This document shows positions 8,110 to 18,000 of a DNA stretch of 29,350 bases, piece after piece. The stretch comes from Balneolaceae bacterium (GTDB lineage: Bacteria > Bacteroidota > Rhodothermia > Balneolales > Balneolaceae), in the NCBI GenBank assembly GCA_021767245.1, contig JAASTO010000006.1:1-29350 (forward strand). The letters are read 5' to 3'. A program made the position numbers and the translations under genes. The notes beneath the pieces were generated by a model, which was not told the origin of the DNA, ran no database searches, and saw nothing but the letters and a program-made list of their open reading frames with translations. Position 1 is the first letter of the stretch, and each line of letters opens with the position of its first letter.

Positions 8110-9954
8110 TTAGTAGTCAATACCAATTCGGTCCTTGATCTTATTCTTGAGCGCATTTTCCAGTTCTTTTTTCTTCTCTTCAAGCTCTTTTTGCTTCTGT
8201 TCTACCCTCTCAACCTGCTCGCGGATCTTTTCCTGAATGGCGTTGTAGCGCTCCATGATCTCAGCTTCTTTCTCGCTCTTAAATGCAGCCAGTTCTTCTT
8301 TTTTACCGGCCACCTGACGCTGAACTTCAGCTTCTATCTTACGGCGGGCTTCCGCAACTTCTTCACTTACGGTCTGCCGTAAAGCGTTCATGAAAAGATC
8401 ATCAATATTAGATCTGAGCCGAATCCGAAGGGGACCTTCCACGTTATCAACCAGTGCCGTTACATCAATTTGATCCGTGGAAGCAATGGACCTTCTGATG
8501 AGTGTCTCCAGCTGATTTTTAGGTTCACCGGCTGATGCAAAGTCAAAACTGAGCTCGCTGGCTATATAATCGATCCGGCTGTCAATGCGTTTATCGACGA
8601 TATCCAGAGTGACATTCACATTTCCCTTTCCTGTCTGCAGATCATAGGGTAACAGGTCTGAACCTGATAGTTTGGTATTCGCGAGGGTAAAGCCTGAGTA
8701 ATTCATCTCGAAGCTTTCCCGGGGTTTGTCTTTCAGATAATTGAATTCACCATTCAAACTAAGGTTTACCTTATTTTCATCCTGTCCCCCAATGTGAAAC
8801 CGGATCGGTTCACCCGCTTTTTCTTGATCATTACTGATATCTGTGACCTGTCCGCTTATAGCAATCCCCGTTAGTGTTTTTCCGGAGAGTTCAATATTTC
8901 TGAACCAAAGATCCGGCAGATCATACTTGTCTGTGAAGTGATAATCTACACCTTCATATCTTGGAATTTTTTCCGTCTCTTCATCACTTCCTACAAACCG
9001 GCTGCCATATTCTCTGGCTAGGGCCACATATTCAAGATACACCGCATAATCACCCAGCAGGTTCTCACCAAACAATGCTTTCCCTATATTTTGTACATCC
9101 AGATCAGGTAACTGAGCCATATTCACTGCCCGCTGAAAGTCATCCTGTATCCAATTGTCGATCTGGGTGATCTCATCCCGCGTGGTGCCATAATCGTTTT
9201 GAAAATTCTGTTTTAGGGATTCGGCTCGATTTCGCAGTGAATCGACCTGATCTTTCAGTTTTTTCACCTGCTCAATGGAGCTTAGTACTTTCTTGGGATC
9301 CTTGAATTCCTGCACGTTGATACCATCTATCGTTTGATTGATCTGAGCGATCTCATCATTGATGTTGGTATTATTAAAGGTACTGTCCCATTTGGTATAG
9401 GTTTGTTGAATTCCGGCTCTGAGTGAATCCACTTTGTCATCGGTCCGAATATCCACTTTAGCCATCAGGCTGTCTACGTTAAGGTCGCTTCGTATTTCTG
9501 TGAACTTAACCTGAGCATTTTTCTGTGCCTGCCCGGCTACCTGATCCACCACGGAGTAGATAAAACCCGGTTCCTCATCTGCTTCCGATTCAGGGACTTC
9601 AAAATATCCATCTGTTTCCCGTTCTGTGGCTAACTCAAATCCAGTCAATTTCACGTTATTGACTACCACCTTATTAGCCAAAATAAGTGGCCAGAATTGC
9701 ATACTGAATTCGGTTTCACCGGTCTCAAAAGTGTTTTCCATGGTGTTGTTCTTATTTGCCACCTGAAGCCGATCCCATTTTAGTTTCAGGTTCAACATAC
9801 TGAACTCAAATCCATCAAACTCGACCTTGGCTTCGTTCATCACACTTGCCTGATATTCCACGTTGCTTTCTATCCAGTCGTCCGTGATAAAATATGCAGC
9901 GGTAAAACCGAGACCGATCAATACTAATATGGTTATTACTCCTCCTAATCTCAT
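8110..9954 (-). CDS. AsmA-like coiled-coil envelope protein, TIGR03545-type
   Basis: A 614-residue protein anchored by one N-terminal helix (residues 4-23), with the rest predicted periplasmic. The section after the anchor (KVEFDGFEFSMLNLKLKWD, then alternating beta segments such as VVVNNVKLTGFEL) resembles AsmA-type beta repeats. The middle (150-260) is a heptad-rich coiled coil; another beta-rich section spans about 340-510, and residues 525-605 form a very charged Glu/Lys coiled coil. I recognise it as the uncharacterised family TIGR03545, which is usually encoded next to TIGR03546, and the next gene fits that partner. Function unknown; AsmA resemblance suggests envelope assembly or lipid transfer (inference). 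The gene starts 4 bases after the partner's stop. Confidence 0.8.
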   Translation of the reverse strand: MRLGGVITILVLIGLGFTAAYFITDDWIESNVEYQASVMNEAKVEFDGFEFSMLNLKLKWDRLQVANKNNTMENTFETGETEFSMQFWPLILANKVVVNNVKLTGFELATERETDGYFEVPESEADEEPGFIYSVVDQVAGQAQKNAQVKFTEIRSDLNVDSLMAKVDIRTDDKVDSLRAGIQQTYTKWDSTFNNTNINDEIAQINQTIDGINVQEFKDPKKVLSSIEQVKKLKDQVDSLRNRAESLKQNFQNDYGTTRDEITQIDNWIQDDFQRAVNMAQLPDLDVQNIGKALFGENLLGDYAVYLEYVALAREYGSRFVGSDEETEKIPRYEGVDYHFTDKYDLPDLWFRNIELSGKTLTGIAISGQVTDISNDQEKAGEPIRFHIGGQDENKVNLSLNGEFNYLKDKPRESFEMNYSGFTLANTKLSGSDLLPYDLQTGKGNVNVTLDIVDKRIDSRIDYIASELSFDFASAGEPKNQLETLIRRSIASTDQIDVTALVDNVEGPLRIRLRSNIDDLFMNALRQTVSEEVAEARRKIEAEVQRQVAGKKEELAAFKSEKEAEIMERYNAIQEKIREQVERVEQKQKELEEKKKELENALKNKIKDRIGIDY

Positions 9955-9958
9955 AATA

Positions 9959-10483
9959 CTATCCTCTCACCCGGCTTACTGTTTTATAAATTGAATATAG
10001 GTTCGTTGATTTAAAAGCCTGAATCACTTTCCATTTCTGTACTTTTGCTTGGATCTTCTCTCTATACTGTAGTACCAGTATTCTGAAAACGGGAAAAGCC
10101 GGGATTGAAAGTACTGCAGCCGTAACAAAGCTTCCTATCACCACAGTGTTATAGAACTTAGTGAGAGCCCACCATTCGTTGTTGTACATGCTCCCATAGG
10201 TTTCTTGCATCCCCTCAAGTTCCAGTAACCATACACCAAAACTGTGAAACAGCGGATCTGCCAAATAAGCCACTCCACTAAAGATCATAAAGGAAAGTAG
10301 CGCCATACCTATATTTACCCTAAGTACAAGAATGAGCACAACAATAAAAAAATTATGGAGTGACATGAACGGTGTAAGCCCAATGATCATCCCCAGTATC
10401 ATCCCTCCCGCAATTTGCGATGGTGAGGCTTCTGAGGCTAACGCTTTCATCAGCTTTGCAAGATATTTTAAAATCAGGAACAT
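9959..10483 (-). CDS. DUF2062-like membrane protein, TIGR03546-type
   Basis: A 174-residue inner-membrane protein. The start (ILKYLAKLMKALASEASPSQ) leads to GGMILGMIIGLTPFMSLHNF, the DUF2062-type signature in which a glycine/proline-rich helix pair follows an amphipathic segment. Further helices lie near residues 45-75 and 112-137, and the tail is basic (REKIQAKVQKWK). It is the first gene of a two-gene unit with the AsmA-like protein downstream; the pair recurs in a minority of outer-membrane-bearing bacteria. The role is unknown, and a joint envelope function is inferred from the constant pairing. No clear promoter was picked out in the 157 bases shared with the divergent lipoprotein gene. 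Confidence 0.85.
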   Translation of the reverse strand: MFLILKYLAKLMKALASEASPSQIAGGMILGMIIGLTPFMSLHNFFIVVLILVLRVNIGMALLSFMIFSGVAYLADPLFHSFGVWLLELEGMQETYGSMYNNEWWALTKFYNTVVIGSFVTAAVLSIPAFPVFRILVLQYREKIQAKVQKWKVIQAFKSTNLYSIYKTVSRVRG

Positions 10484-10640
10484 AGTACCCTTTTCGTTTT
10501 AATCTGAACTTCAATTTAAAATAACCAAAATGCTATTAACTTCTCATTCTACAATAAAAAGACGTTACCTATCTCTTTATTGGGAACAATGCTGAATTAG
10601 TTATATTAAATACTCTAACCAAAGCCACTCCATTCAACTT

Positions 10641-12032
10641 ATGTCATCATTATTCCGCATTTCAGTATTCCTCTGCGTACCGGCCGCCTTAGTGTTTCTT
10701 ACAGCTTGTGAAACCTCATCAACCAATGAAAATCCTAAAGCATTCTCTGATGGCAGTAAAGATCAGATCGAAGCTCCTTTTCCTTGTGAAGATGGTAAAG
10801 CCTTGAATTATGATTGCAGCAATGTGGATCTGTTTGCTCACCTCAACATTTATGAACTAAGCGAGACTCAGAGTGGGGTTTATTTGAATGATATCTGGGG
10901 CTGGACCGATCCTGAAACAGAAAAAGAGTATGCCCTGGTTGGTTTAACCAATGGTGTTGTTTTTGTTGACATCAGTGAACCCGCCGAACCGGTAGTAGTG
11001 GCACGGCTGCCGGAATCAAATCTCAGAAGTAAGTATAATACCATTCTCCCTACTGAATACCCGGCCTGTAATTTAGGGCTGGGAGCGACTGAACGATCAA
11101 AAACCATCAGTCAGGGATCATCCTGGCGAGACATAAAGGTCTATAACGATCACGCATTTGTGGTCAGTGACGCCCAGCCACATGGTATGCAAGTACTCGA
11201 CCTCACCAAACTCAGAGATTACAATGGCGAGGTCATGACACTGGAGCATGATGCCTTATATGACCGCCTTGCATCGGCTCACAATATCGTGATAAACGAA
11301 GCAAGTGGATTTGCCTATGCCACCGGTGTTACACAGGCTGAGGTTTGTGGTAGCAGAGATGGGTCCGGTTTACATATGATCAATATTCAGGATCCAAAAA
11401 ATCCGACCTTCGCCGGATGTTATATTGAACCTTCCACCAGTTATGCCATTGCACCCGGTTACGTGCACGATGCACAGTGCATTATTTACGACGGACCGGA
11501 TAGTGACCATACCGGAAAAGAAGTCTGTTTCAACTCAGCCGAAGGTGATGTTCTTATTTCCAATGTAAGCGATAAAGAAAATCCCATTACGATCAGCCTG
11601 AAAGGTCAGGCTGATATGCAGTACTCTCATCAGGGGTGGCTGACGGAAGACCGTTCCTATTTTTTAATGAACGATGAACTGGATGAACGCAACCTGATGC
11701 GAAATACCAAGACTTACATCTGGGATGTACGGGATCTGGACGAACCGAAGTTTATCGGTTATTATGAGCATGAGACATTCTCAATTGACCACAACCTCTA
11801 TATAAAGGGTGAGTACGTGTATCAGGCGAATTACAACGCCGGATTACAGATCATGGATATTTCCAATGTGGCAAATGGAGACCTTGAACGGGTGGCTTAT
11901 TTTGATACACAGCCAACCTCCGATAGTTCGACATTCGACGGCACCTGGAGTAACTACCCTTACTTTGAAAGTGGAATGGTGGTACTCAGCGACATTGAAA
12001 CCGGGCTGTTCATAGTCAGACCAAAACTCTGA
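10641..12032 (+). CDS. Choice-of-anchor B family lipoprotein with LVIVD-type repeats
   Basis: A 463-residue secreted protein. The signal peptide ends in a lipobox, FLTAC, with Cys23 as the lipidated residue, followed by a Ser/Asn-rich tether. The body is beta-propeller-like, built from LVIVD-type units in which a value string is followed by a xxDIS or xxDLT closure: YALVGLTNGVVFVDIS, HAFVVSDAQPHGMQVLDLT, LHMINIQDP, YIWDVRDLD and GLQIMDISN. Conserved family landmarks include SSWRDIKVYNDHAFVVSDA, GYVHDAQC, YSHQGWLTED and IDHNLYI. The N-terminal part of the mature protein has two Cys (C49, C59) that could pair. Members occur widely in marine bacteria with variable anchoring; no reaction is known, and ligand binding at the cell surface is the usual guess. 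Confidence 0.87.
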   Translation: MSSLFRISVFLCVPAALVFLTACETSSTNENPKAFSDGSKDQIEAPFPCEDGKALNYDCSNVDLFAHLNIYELSETQSGVYLNDIWGWTDPETEKEYALVGLTNGVVFVDISEPAEPVVVARLPESNLRSKYNTILPTEYPACNLGLGATERSKTISQGSSWRDIKVYNDHAFVVSDAQPHGMQVLDLTKLRDYNGEVMTLEHDALYDRLASAHNIVINEASGFAYATGVTQAEVCGSRDGSGLHMINIQDPKNPTFAGCYIEPSTSYAIAPGYVHDAQCIIYDGPDSDHTGKEVCFNSAEGDVLISNVSDKENPITISLKGQADMQYSHQGWLTEDRSYFLMNDELDERNLMRNTKTYIWDVRDLDEPKFIGYYEHETFSIDHNLYIKGEYVYQANYNAGLQIMDISNVANGDLERVAYFDTQPTSDSSTFDGTWSNYPYFESGMVVLSDIETGLFIVRPKL

Positions 12033-12152
12033 ACCGACCAAATTAACAGAGTCAAAGAGTCTCCCCTTATCCTGAAATTCATGGTATTCAACCAACATAT
12101 TTCCCAAATATTAAGAAGTGGCCGAAAGACCCTCCATTCTTTGAGGTCCCAC

Positions 12153-12160
12153 TATATTTG
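12153..12160 (+). promoter_or_regulatory. TAnnTTTG-type -7 box upstream of the alpha-oxoamine synthase
   Basis: TATATTTG matches the FCB-group -7 consensus exactly and lies 78 bases before the start codon. No TTG sits at the expected distance upstream (the nearest is only about 9 bases away), so this is a half-match. Confidence 0.28.
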
Positions 12161-12237
12161 TTTACCTTTTGCACGATTTTTAAAACGGTGAAACGTACCG
12201 AAAAAAATAGTAATGCAGCGAAAAAAAGCGCAACTTT

Positions 12238-13464
12238 ATGGATCTATTTGACAAGTTAGAAACCCGCCCAAGTCCATTGGGACCGTTTACATCCGAAGGA
12301 TACGGTTATTACACATTCCCAAAATTAGAAGGACCTTTAGGCCCCGAAATGCAATTCAATGGCAAAGACATGGTCGTATGGAGTATCAACGACTATCTGG
12401 GCATTGGAAGTAACGAAGAGATCAAAAAAACCGACACCGAAGCTACTGAAAAATACAGTCTCAGTGCTCCCATGGGTGCCCGCCTTATGACCGGTAATTC
12501 TACTGAACATGAGTTACTGGAAGAAGAACTGGCAGCCTTTGTTCATAAAGAAAAAGCGCAATTACTGAACTTTGGGTATCAGGGAATCATGAGTGCCATT
12601 CATGCCCTGGTCGATCGTAATGACATTCTGATCTATGACGAATTGAGTCATGCCTGTATTGTTGATGGCAAGCAGCTGTCAATGGCCGAAAAGTTCGTTT
12701 TCAAGCACAACGATATCGAGAGCTTCAAAAAGCAGCTATTTCGTGCCAAAAAGAAAATGAAAGAAAACACCTCCATTCTGGTTATTACTGAAGGTGTGTT
12801 TGGCATGACCGGTGATCTTGGTATTTTAAAAGAGATCATTGAACTCAAGAAAGAAGTTCCATTCAGATTAATGGTAGACGATGCCCACGGTGTTGGAACC
12901 ATGGGAGAAGACGGTTCCGGAACCGGAACTCATCTCGGTGTTCAGGACGGAATTGACGTCTATTTTGGAACCTTTGCCAAATCCTTTGCACTGATCGGAG
13001 CGTTTATTGCTTCCGAGCCAAGAGTGATCGAATTCCTGAAAGCCAATTCCCGAAGTCAGGTATTCGCAAAATCACTTCCGCTTCCGATCGTTGTTACAGC
13101 CCGCAAGCGATTGCAGATGATCAAAGACAATCCACAATGGCGAGAAAAGCTCTGGAATAACACCCTGAAACTTAGGGAAGGCCTTATGGAGATCGGTTAT
13201 ACCGTTCTGCCATCCGAAAGTCCGGTTACCCCTGTATTGACTAAAGGAAGTACGGACCTTTGCCAGGATATTATGCGCAAGCTTAGAGAAGAACATGGCG
13301 TATTCGTAAGCGGTGTGGCCTATCCGGTTGTACCAAAAGGGACCGTACTGATTCGTCTCATTCCGACAGCCGCTCACAACGATGCCCACATCGAGAAAAC
13401 ACTTAAGGCTTTTGAAGCTATCAAAGATTATGTGTTTGAAGCCGCTGAAAAACTGAGTGCTTAA
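12238..13464 (+). CDS. Alpha-oxoamine synthase (serine palmitoyltransferase / cysteate acyltransferase / AONS-like)
   Basis: A 408-residue PLP enzyme that condenses an amino acid with a fatty acyl thioester. Signatures are WSINDYLGIG (residues 48-57), NFGYQG, SHACIVDGKQ with H138 stacking on PLP, DDAHGVGTMG (214-223), and FGTFAKSFALIGAF (243-256) with PLP-lysine K248. The N-terminal pattern GYYTFPKLEGPLGPEM and FAKSLPLPIVV resemble a Bacteroidota family that recent work links to sulfonolipid base synthesis (cysteate plus acyl group), rather than BioF. Serine palmitoyltransferase is the main alternative. No biotin-synthesis gene is adjacent; the neighbouring birA is convergent and uses biotin rather than making it. 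A strong terminator follows. Confidence 0.88.
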   Translation: MDLFDKLETRPSPLGPFTSEGYGYYTFPKLEGPLGPEMQFNGKDMVVWSINDYLGIGSNEEIKKTDTEATEKYSLSAPMGARLMTGNSTEHELLEEELAAFVHKEKAQLLNFGYQGIMSAIHALVDRNDILIYDELSHACIVDGKQLSMAEKFVFKHNDIESFKKQLFRAKKKMKENTSILVITEGVFGMTGDLGILKEIIELKKEVPFRLMVDDAHGVGTMGEDGSGTGTHLGVQDGIDVYFGTFAKSFALIGAFIASEPRVIEFLKANSRSQVFAKSLPLPIVVTARKRLQMIKDNPQWREKLWNNTLKLREGLMEIGYTVLPSESPVTPVLTKGSTDLCQDIMRKLREEHGVFVSGVAYPVVPKGTVLIRLIPTAAHNDAHIEKTLKAFEAIKDYVFEAAEKLSA

Positions 13465-13494
13465 TAGCGATTGCACTTAATTAAAGTGACATTG

Positions 13495-13527
13495 AAACCC
13501 GTTTAGTGAAAGCTAAACGGGTTTTTT
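13495..13527. terminator. Rho-independent terminator between converging genes
   Basis: A perfect 12-bp stem (AAACCCGTTTAG at 13495-13506 with CTAAACGGGTTT at 13513-13524) encloses a 6-base loop and runs into six T on the plus strand. It closes the alpha-oxoamine synthase transcript. On the minus strand the stem begins just after the birA stop and is followed by TTT only, so it may work in both directions with a weaker tail for birA. Confidence 0.88.
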
Positions 13528-14332
13528 ATAGAGATACAACGCGCACTTGCTCAAACGCGAAGGATTTCACATCCAAATCAGAATTCAAGGCGATCAGCTC
13601 TCCGTTATTGTTTGCCCCCAAAAACTTAAATTTACCCGGCAGCTGATTTCCATCAACTTTGAGGCTCACCCAATTACCGTAACCCACCAGTGACCTATTG
13701 ATATTTTTGAGTAATTCAGCATCCTGTTGACTCCACAGCCGGTATTTGTACTCAATATCCTGAACCAGGTGAGCCAGCAATGATTCTCTGTTAAGATCAA
13801 CTCCGGTTTCAATTTTTAGAGAAGTCGCACCTTTAAGTACTTCCCCCGAAAATTTTTGTTGATTGACATTCAACCCTATTCCTACCACCACGCGGTCAAG
13901 TTTATTACCAATAAATACCGTTTCGGTCAATATTCCGCAGAGTTTTTTTCCCTTAACCAACACATCATTAGGCCACTTGATCTGGGCATCGACCCCGGTA
14001 AGGTTTTCTATGGTATCTTTCACCGACAACGCACAAGTCAGGGTTAACAGGTTAAGCCTGTTAGCATTACCCGGCTGAAAAACCAGACTGAAGGTAAGGT
14101 TTTGTCCCGGGTCAACGATCCACTCATGTTCATGCTGCCCGCGCCCCCTGCTCTGAACATCAGTTAGCACTAAGGTGCCATGCAGAACCCCATCTTCCTT
14201 TAACTTTTTGGCAAAGGTATTCGTAGAGGGTAGTTCCTCAAAAAAATAAAGGCTACGCCCCAACCAGGAGGTAGCCAGTTTATTCTCAAATGTATCTTTA
14301 TTAAACACGAGGCTTAAGGAATTCCGGTTCAC
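13526..14332 (-). CDS. birA: Biotin-[acetyl-CoA-carboxylase] ligase, without DNA-binding domain
   Basis: Attaches biotin to the carrier protein of acetyl-CoA carboxylase through biotinyl-5'-AMP. The 268-residue protein starts directly with the catalytic domain: LPSTNTFAKK (residues 34-43), DVQSRGRGQHEHEW (58-71) with the nucleotide-binding RGRGQ loop, KWPNDVLVKGKKLCGILTE (119-137) with the biotin-contacting Lys in KLCGI, and VGIGLNVNQ. The small SH3-like C-terminal domain is present (about 215-268). There is no N-terminal helix-turn-helix, so it is the monofunctional class and not a repressor. The start is GTG at 14332; no in-frame ATG fits better. The stop codon touches the 3' arm and T-run of the terminator. 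Confidence 0.93.
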   Translation of the reverse strand: MNRNSLSLVFNKDTFENKLATSWLGRSLYFFEELPSTNTFAKKLKEDGVLHGTLVLTDVQSRGRGQHEHEWIVDPGQNLTFSLVFQPGNANRLNLLTLTCALSVKDTIENLTGVDAQIKWPNDVLVKGKKLCGILTETVFIGNKLDRVVVGIGLNVNQQKFSGEVLKGATSLKIETGVDLNRESLLAHLVQDIEYKYRLWSQQDAELLKNINRSLVGYGNWVSLKVDGNQLPGKFKFLGANNNGELIALNSDLDVKSFAFEQVRVVSL

Positions 14333-14390
14333 TATTACTTTAAATGTGAATGTAACAGAATTCCGGGACTCTTCCCTAAAGTCTTATGTG

Positions 14391-14690
14391 TTATTCTCCG
14401 ATCTTGACAACAGAATCTTCCGTGCCAAATTCGTTAGGCACATACTCATCAGCGGCATCGTCATTTTCCCACCGCTCTCCGTCTATCAAATACTTGAACC
14501 GGTACTCATTTTCAGGCTTTAGGCGAAGTGTGGTTGTCCACTTTCCTTTTTTCTTTTCAAGCTTTTCTGATCGGGTGTCCCAACCGTTAAAACTGCCGGC
14601 AACAACTACCTCTTTTTCTGCCCAATTTTCAGGCAGGGTCAAAGTTACTTTACACACTGTACGTTTTGGCGTGAATTCTTTTGAGATCAT
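14391..14690 (-). CDS. Stand-alone CBM48 / glycogen-binding (early-set) domain protein
   Basis: A 99-residue protein that is a single carbohydrate-binding domain of the AMPK-beta/isoamylase early-set type. VCKVTLTLPENW is followed by the diagnostic AGSFNGWD, then KWTTTLRLKPENEYRFKYLIDGERWENDD, where the aromatic residues form the glucan-binding face, and VPNEFGTEDSVVKIG at the end. There is no catalytic domain, signal peptide or membrane helix. It probably docks on glycogen or a similar alpha-glucan, or acts as a regulatory subunit in trans. It lies upstream of birA on the same strand (58-base gap), and the long AT-rich gap before secA is on its other side. Confidence 0.88.
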   Translation of the reverse strand: MISKEFTPKRTVCKVTLTLPENWAEKEVVVAGSFNGWDTRSEKLEKKKGKWTTTLRLKPENEYRFKYLIDGERWENDDAADEYVPNEFGTEDSVVKIGE

Positions 14691-15055
14691 AACAATAAAT
14701 TTTCTTCAATGAGTGAGTGAGTCCTTAAAATATTTGTATTATTTAAATATTTCAATGGTTTTCCATAATTTAAATTAGACAGAGAAAGATTTATCTTTAT
14801 TTAATTAAATTTTAACCCATATTTAATAATTAATTAATTCTTGGAAGCGATTCCTGCTATAATTACCCTCTCTATTTCCATTTATCCATTAATAAAATAA
14901 AACCCAATTTACGTCCTCAGATCTGGCAGATATTCTGACATCTTACAAAAGTGGCAGGATATTTGATGGATAAGAACTAAACAGTTGAACGGCCTTGTTT
15001 ATAAGGTTAACTTTCAGAGTTAAGCAATTAATTAGCAGATCATCAATCCCCTATT
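14691..15055 (+). other. AT-rich non-coding gap upstream of secA
   Basis: 365 bases without a credible gene. It serves as the divergent control region for the CBM48 gene and secA. Nearest secA, TTG at 14985-14987 and TAACTTTC at 15008-15015 with 20 bases between them give a 7-of-8 match to the FCB promoter. A TATAAT at 14858-14863 stands only 11 bases after TTGGAA, too close for a normal sigma-70 site. No stable hairpin, tRNA or repeat was found. Confidence 0.6.
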
Positions 15056-18000
15056 ATGTTAGATAAAATCGGTAAAGTTATTACCAAGATATTTGGCTCA
15101 AAGAGCGAAAAGGATATCAAAAAAATTCAGCCCATCATAGATCAGATCAAGTCTTATGAAGATCAGATCAAACAACTTTCTGATGATGAATTAAAGGGTA
15201 AAACAGAGGAATTCAAGCAAAAGATACAGGATGCCACCGCCGAGACCGTGGCTGAAATTGAGGAGATCAAATCCCAGCTTGATGATCTTGAAAATCTCTC
15301 CCCGACGGAGCACCGCGAAATGGCGGAATACCTGGATGAACTTGAGGAGAAAGAGCTCGAAATTATTGAGGAGGTACTGGATGAAATCCTCCCGGAAGCC
15401 TTTGCCGTTTTAAAGGATACCTGCCGTCGATTTGTCGGTAAGTCCTGGAAAGTAGGTGGAAATGAGATCACCTGGGAAATGGTGCCCTACGACGTACAGC
15501 TTATTGGTGCCATTGTACTTCATCAGGGGCGTATTGCTGAGATGAAAACCGGTGAAGGTAAAACGTTGGTTGCTATCTTCCCGGCTTATCTGAATGCCCT
15601 GGCCGGAAAAGGCGTACACGTTGTAACGGTAAACAACTACCTGGCGATGCGTGATGCCGAATGGAATGAACCGATCTTTAATTTCCATGGTCTTCATGTA
15701 GATTGTATCGACCGTTACCAGCCGAGTTCTGATCAGCGCCGGGAAGCTTACAAAGCCGATATCACATATGGAACCAACAACGAATTTGGTTTCGATTATC
15801 TGCGTGATAACATGGTGATCGAGGAAGAGCAGCTTGTGCAGCGCGAACATCACTACACCATCATTGATGAGGTTGACTCCATTCTGATCGATGAGGCCCG
15901 AACCCCGCTTATTATTTCAGGTCCGGTTCCACAGGGAAATAAATCAGACAAATATGTGGAAATGAAACCCCGGGTAGAATCTCTCGTTCAGGCTCAGAAG
16001 AAGCTGGTTGCCAATCTTGTAAAAGAAGGGAAGGAATTACTGGAAAAGGGAGACGAGGAAAAAGCAGGACTTGCCCTGTTCAGAGCGGTTCGAGGATTTC
16101 CGAAGAACACGCAACTCCGAAAAATGCAGCAGGATCCCAAGATCCAGAAGCTGATACAGAGAACCGAATCCTTCTATCTGCAGGATAATGCCAAGAATAT
16201 GCCGGTGGTGGATGAGTACCTGTATTATGCCGTTGATCCAAAGATGAACTCCATTGAGATGACTGAACAGGGTCGTGAGTTCATTACCAAAAAAGGTGAG
16301 GATGAAGACTTTTTCATTATTCCGGACCTGGGTGAGGAAACAGCGATCATCGAAAAAGAGATCGAAAAGCTTGAAGAAGAAAAGCTTGAAGAGATCAAAA
16401 ATAATGATGAATTCAGCGATGAGTATAAGGAAAAGAAAATTGAAGAAGCTAAGCAGGAGATCCGGCAGGAGCGTGAACGCCGTTTCAACGAACTGCACCG
16501 GAAGTTTGCCGAGAAAGGTGACCGTATTCACACCGTCAATCAGCTGCTGAAAGCTTATACCAATTTTGAGCGGGAAGAGGAGTACATTGTTCAGGATGGC
16601 AAGGTTCAGATCGTAGATGAGCATACCGGTCGTGTACTTTCCGGTCGCCGTTACTCCGATGGATTGCATCAGGCTATTGAGGCAAAAGAGCAGGTAAAAG
16701 TTGAGGCTTCTACTCAGACCTATGCTACCATCACCCTGCAGAACTATTTCAGGATGTACCACAAACTTGCCGGTATGACGGGTACAGCTGAGACTGAAGA
16801 AGGAGAATTCAACGAGATCTATGATCTCGATGTGGTGGTGATCCCAACCAACAAACCTATCGCCCGGGATGACAAGGAAGATCTCGTCTTCAAGACCAAA
16901 CGTGAGAAATTTAACGCTGCAATTCAAAAGATCGAGGAATATCACAAAAAAGGTCAGCCCGTATTGGTAGGTACCACAAGCGTGGATGTGTCTGAAACGA
17001 TGAGCCGAATGCTTAAACGTGCCGGCATCCCTCATAATGTGTTAAACGCCAAACAACACGCTCGTGAAAGTGAGATCGTAAAACAGGCCGGTGAGATCGG
17101 TGCCGTAACCGTTGCCACCAACATGGCCGGTCGCGGTACAGATATCAAGCTGGCAAAAGGCGTGAAAGAAAAAGGTGGGCTCGCCATTTTGGGTACCGAA
17201 CGTCACGAATCGCGCCGTATTGACCTTCAGCTACGTGGTCGTGCAGGACGTCAGGGTGACCCCGGTGAAACACAGTTTTATGTGTCTCTTGAAGATGACC
17301 TTATGGCTCTGTTCATGTCAGACCGCGTGGCCAACGTGATGGATAAGCTGAGCTTTGAAGAAGGCGAGGTTATCACACATCCATGGATCACCAAATCGCT
17401 CGAACGGGCACAGTCAAAAGTTGAGCAGAATAACTTTAGCATCAGGAAACGTCAGCTTGAATATGATGATGTGCTGAACAATCAGCGTAATGTGATCTAT
17501 GCTCGCCGTAAACACGCTCTTTCCGGAGATCAGCTGAGAACTGACATCCTCGATATGCTCGATGACCTGATCGAAAACCTGGTTGAGGAGCACGTAGCTG
17601 CCGGTGATTATGATGGGTTACACGAAAATATCCTTCGCAATCTCGCAGTAGACGTTGATTATGATCGTGAGGAATGGGCTAAAATGAACGAAGTGGAATT
17701 AAAAGACCACATCGTTAACAAAGCCCTTGAAAACTATCGCAAGAAGGAAGAGCGAATTGCAAGGCCATTGTACGAGGTCATGAAACGCATCAATGAAGCA
17801 AACCCTGAAAACAGACCCGACAAAGTTCAGGTGGTTTTCACGGATGGCATTCGTCGCATGCGCATAGTTGTGGATGTAGAAAATGCTCTTAAAAACGAGG
17901 GACGTGAAGTTGCTCGTTCTCTCGAAAAAAGCTCCATCCTTTCCATTATTGATCAGAAATGGATGGAACATCTGCGTGAACTTGACTCTGTTAAAGAAGG

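Noticed and set aside
12238..14332. Reading the alpha-oxoamine synthase as BioF because birA is next door
   Set aside because: The genes converge and are separated by a strong terminator, and BirA uses biotin rather than making it. The N-terminal pattern of the synthase fits the lipid-base family better.
14841..14863. TTGGAA and TATAAT as a sigma-70 promoter for secA
   Set aside because: The gap is only 11 bases instead of about 17, and other promoters here follow the TAnnTTTG pattern.
15410..15853. 147-codon open frame antisense to the SecA Walker region
   Set aside because: Shadow of the strongly conserved nucleotide-binding part of SecA.
16037..17035. 332-codon open frame antisense to secA
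   Set aside because: It lies wholly inside the confirmed SecA frame. Its translation is a Leu/Ile/Phe-rich shadow of the Glu/Lys codons on the other strand, with no family pattern.
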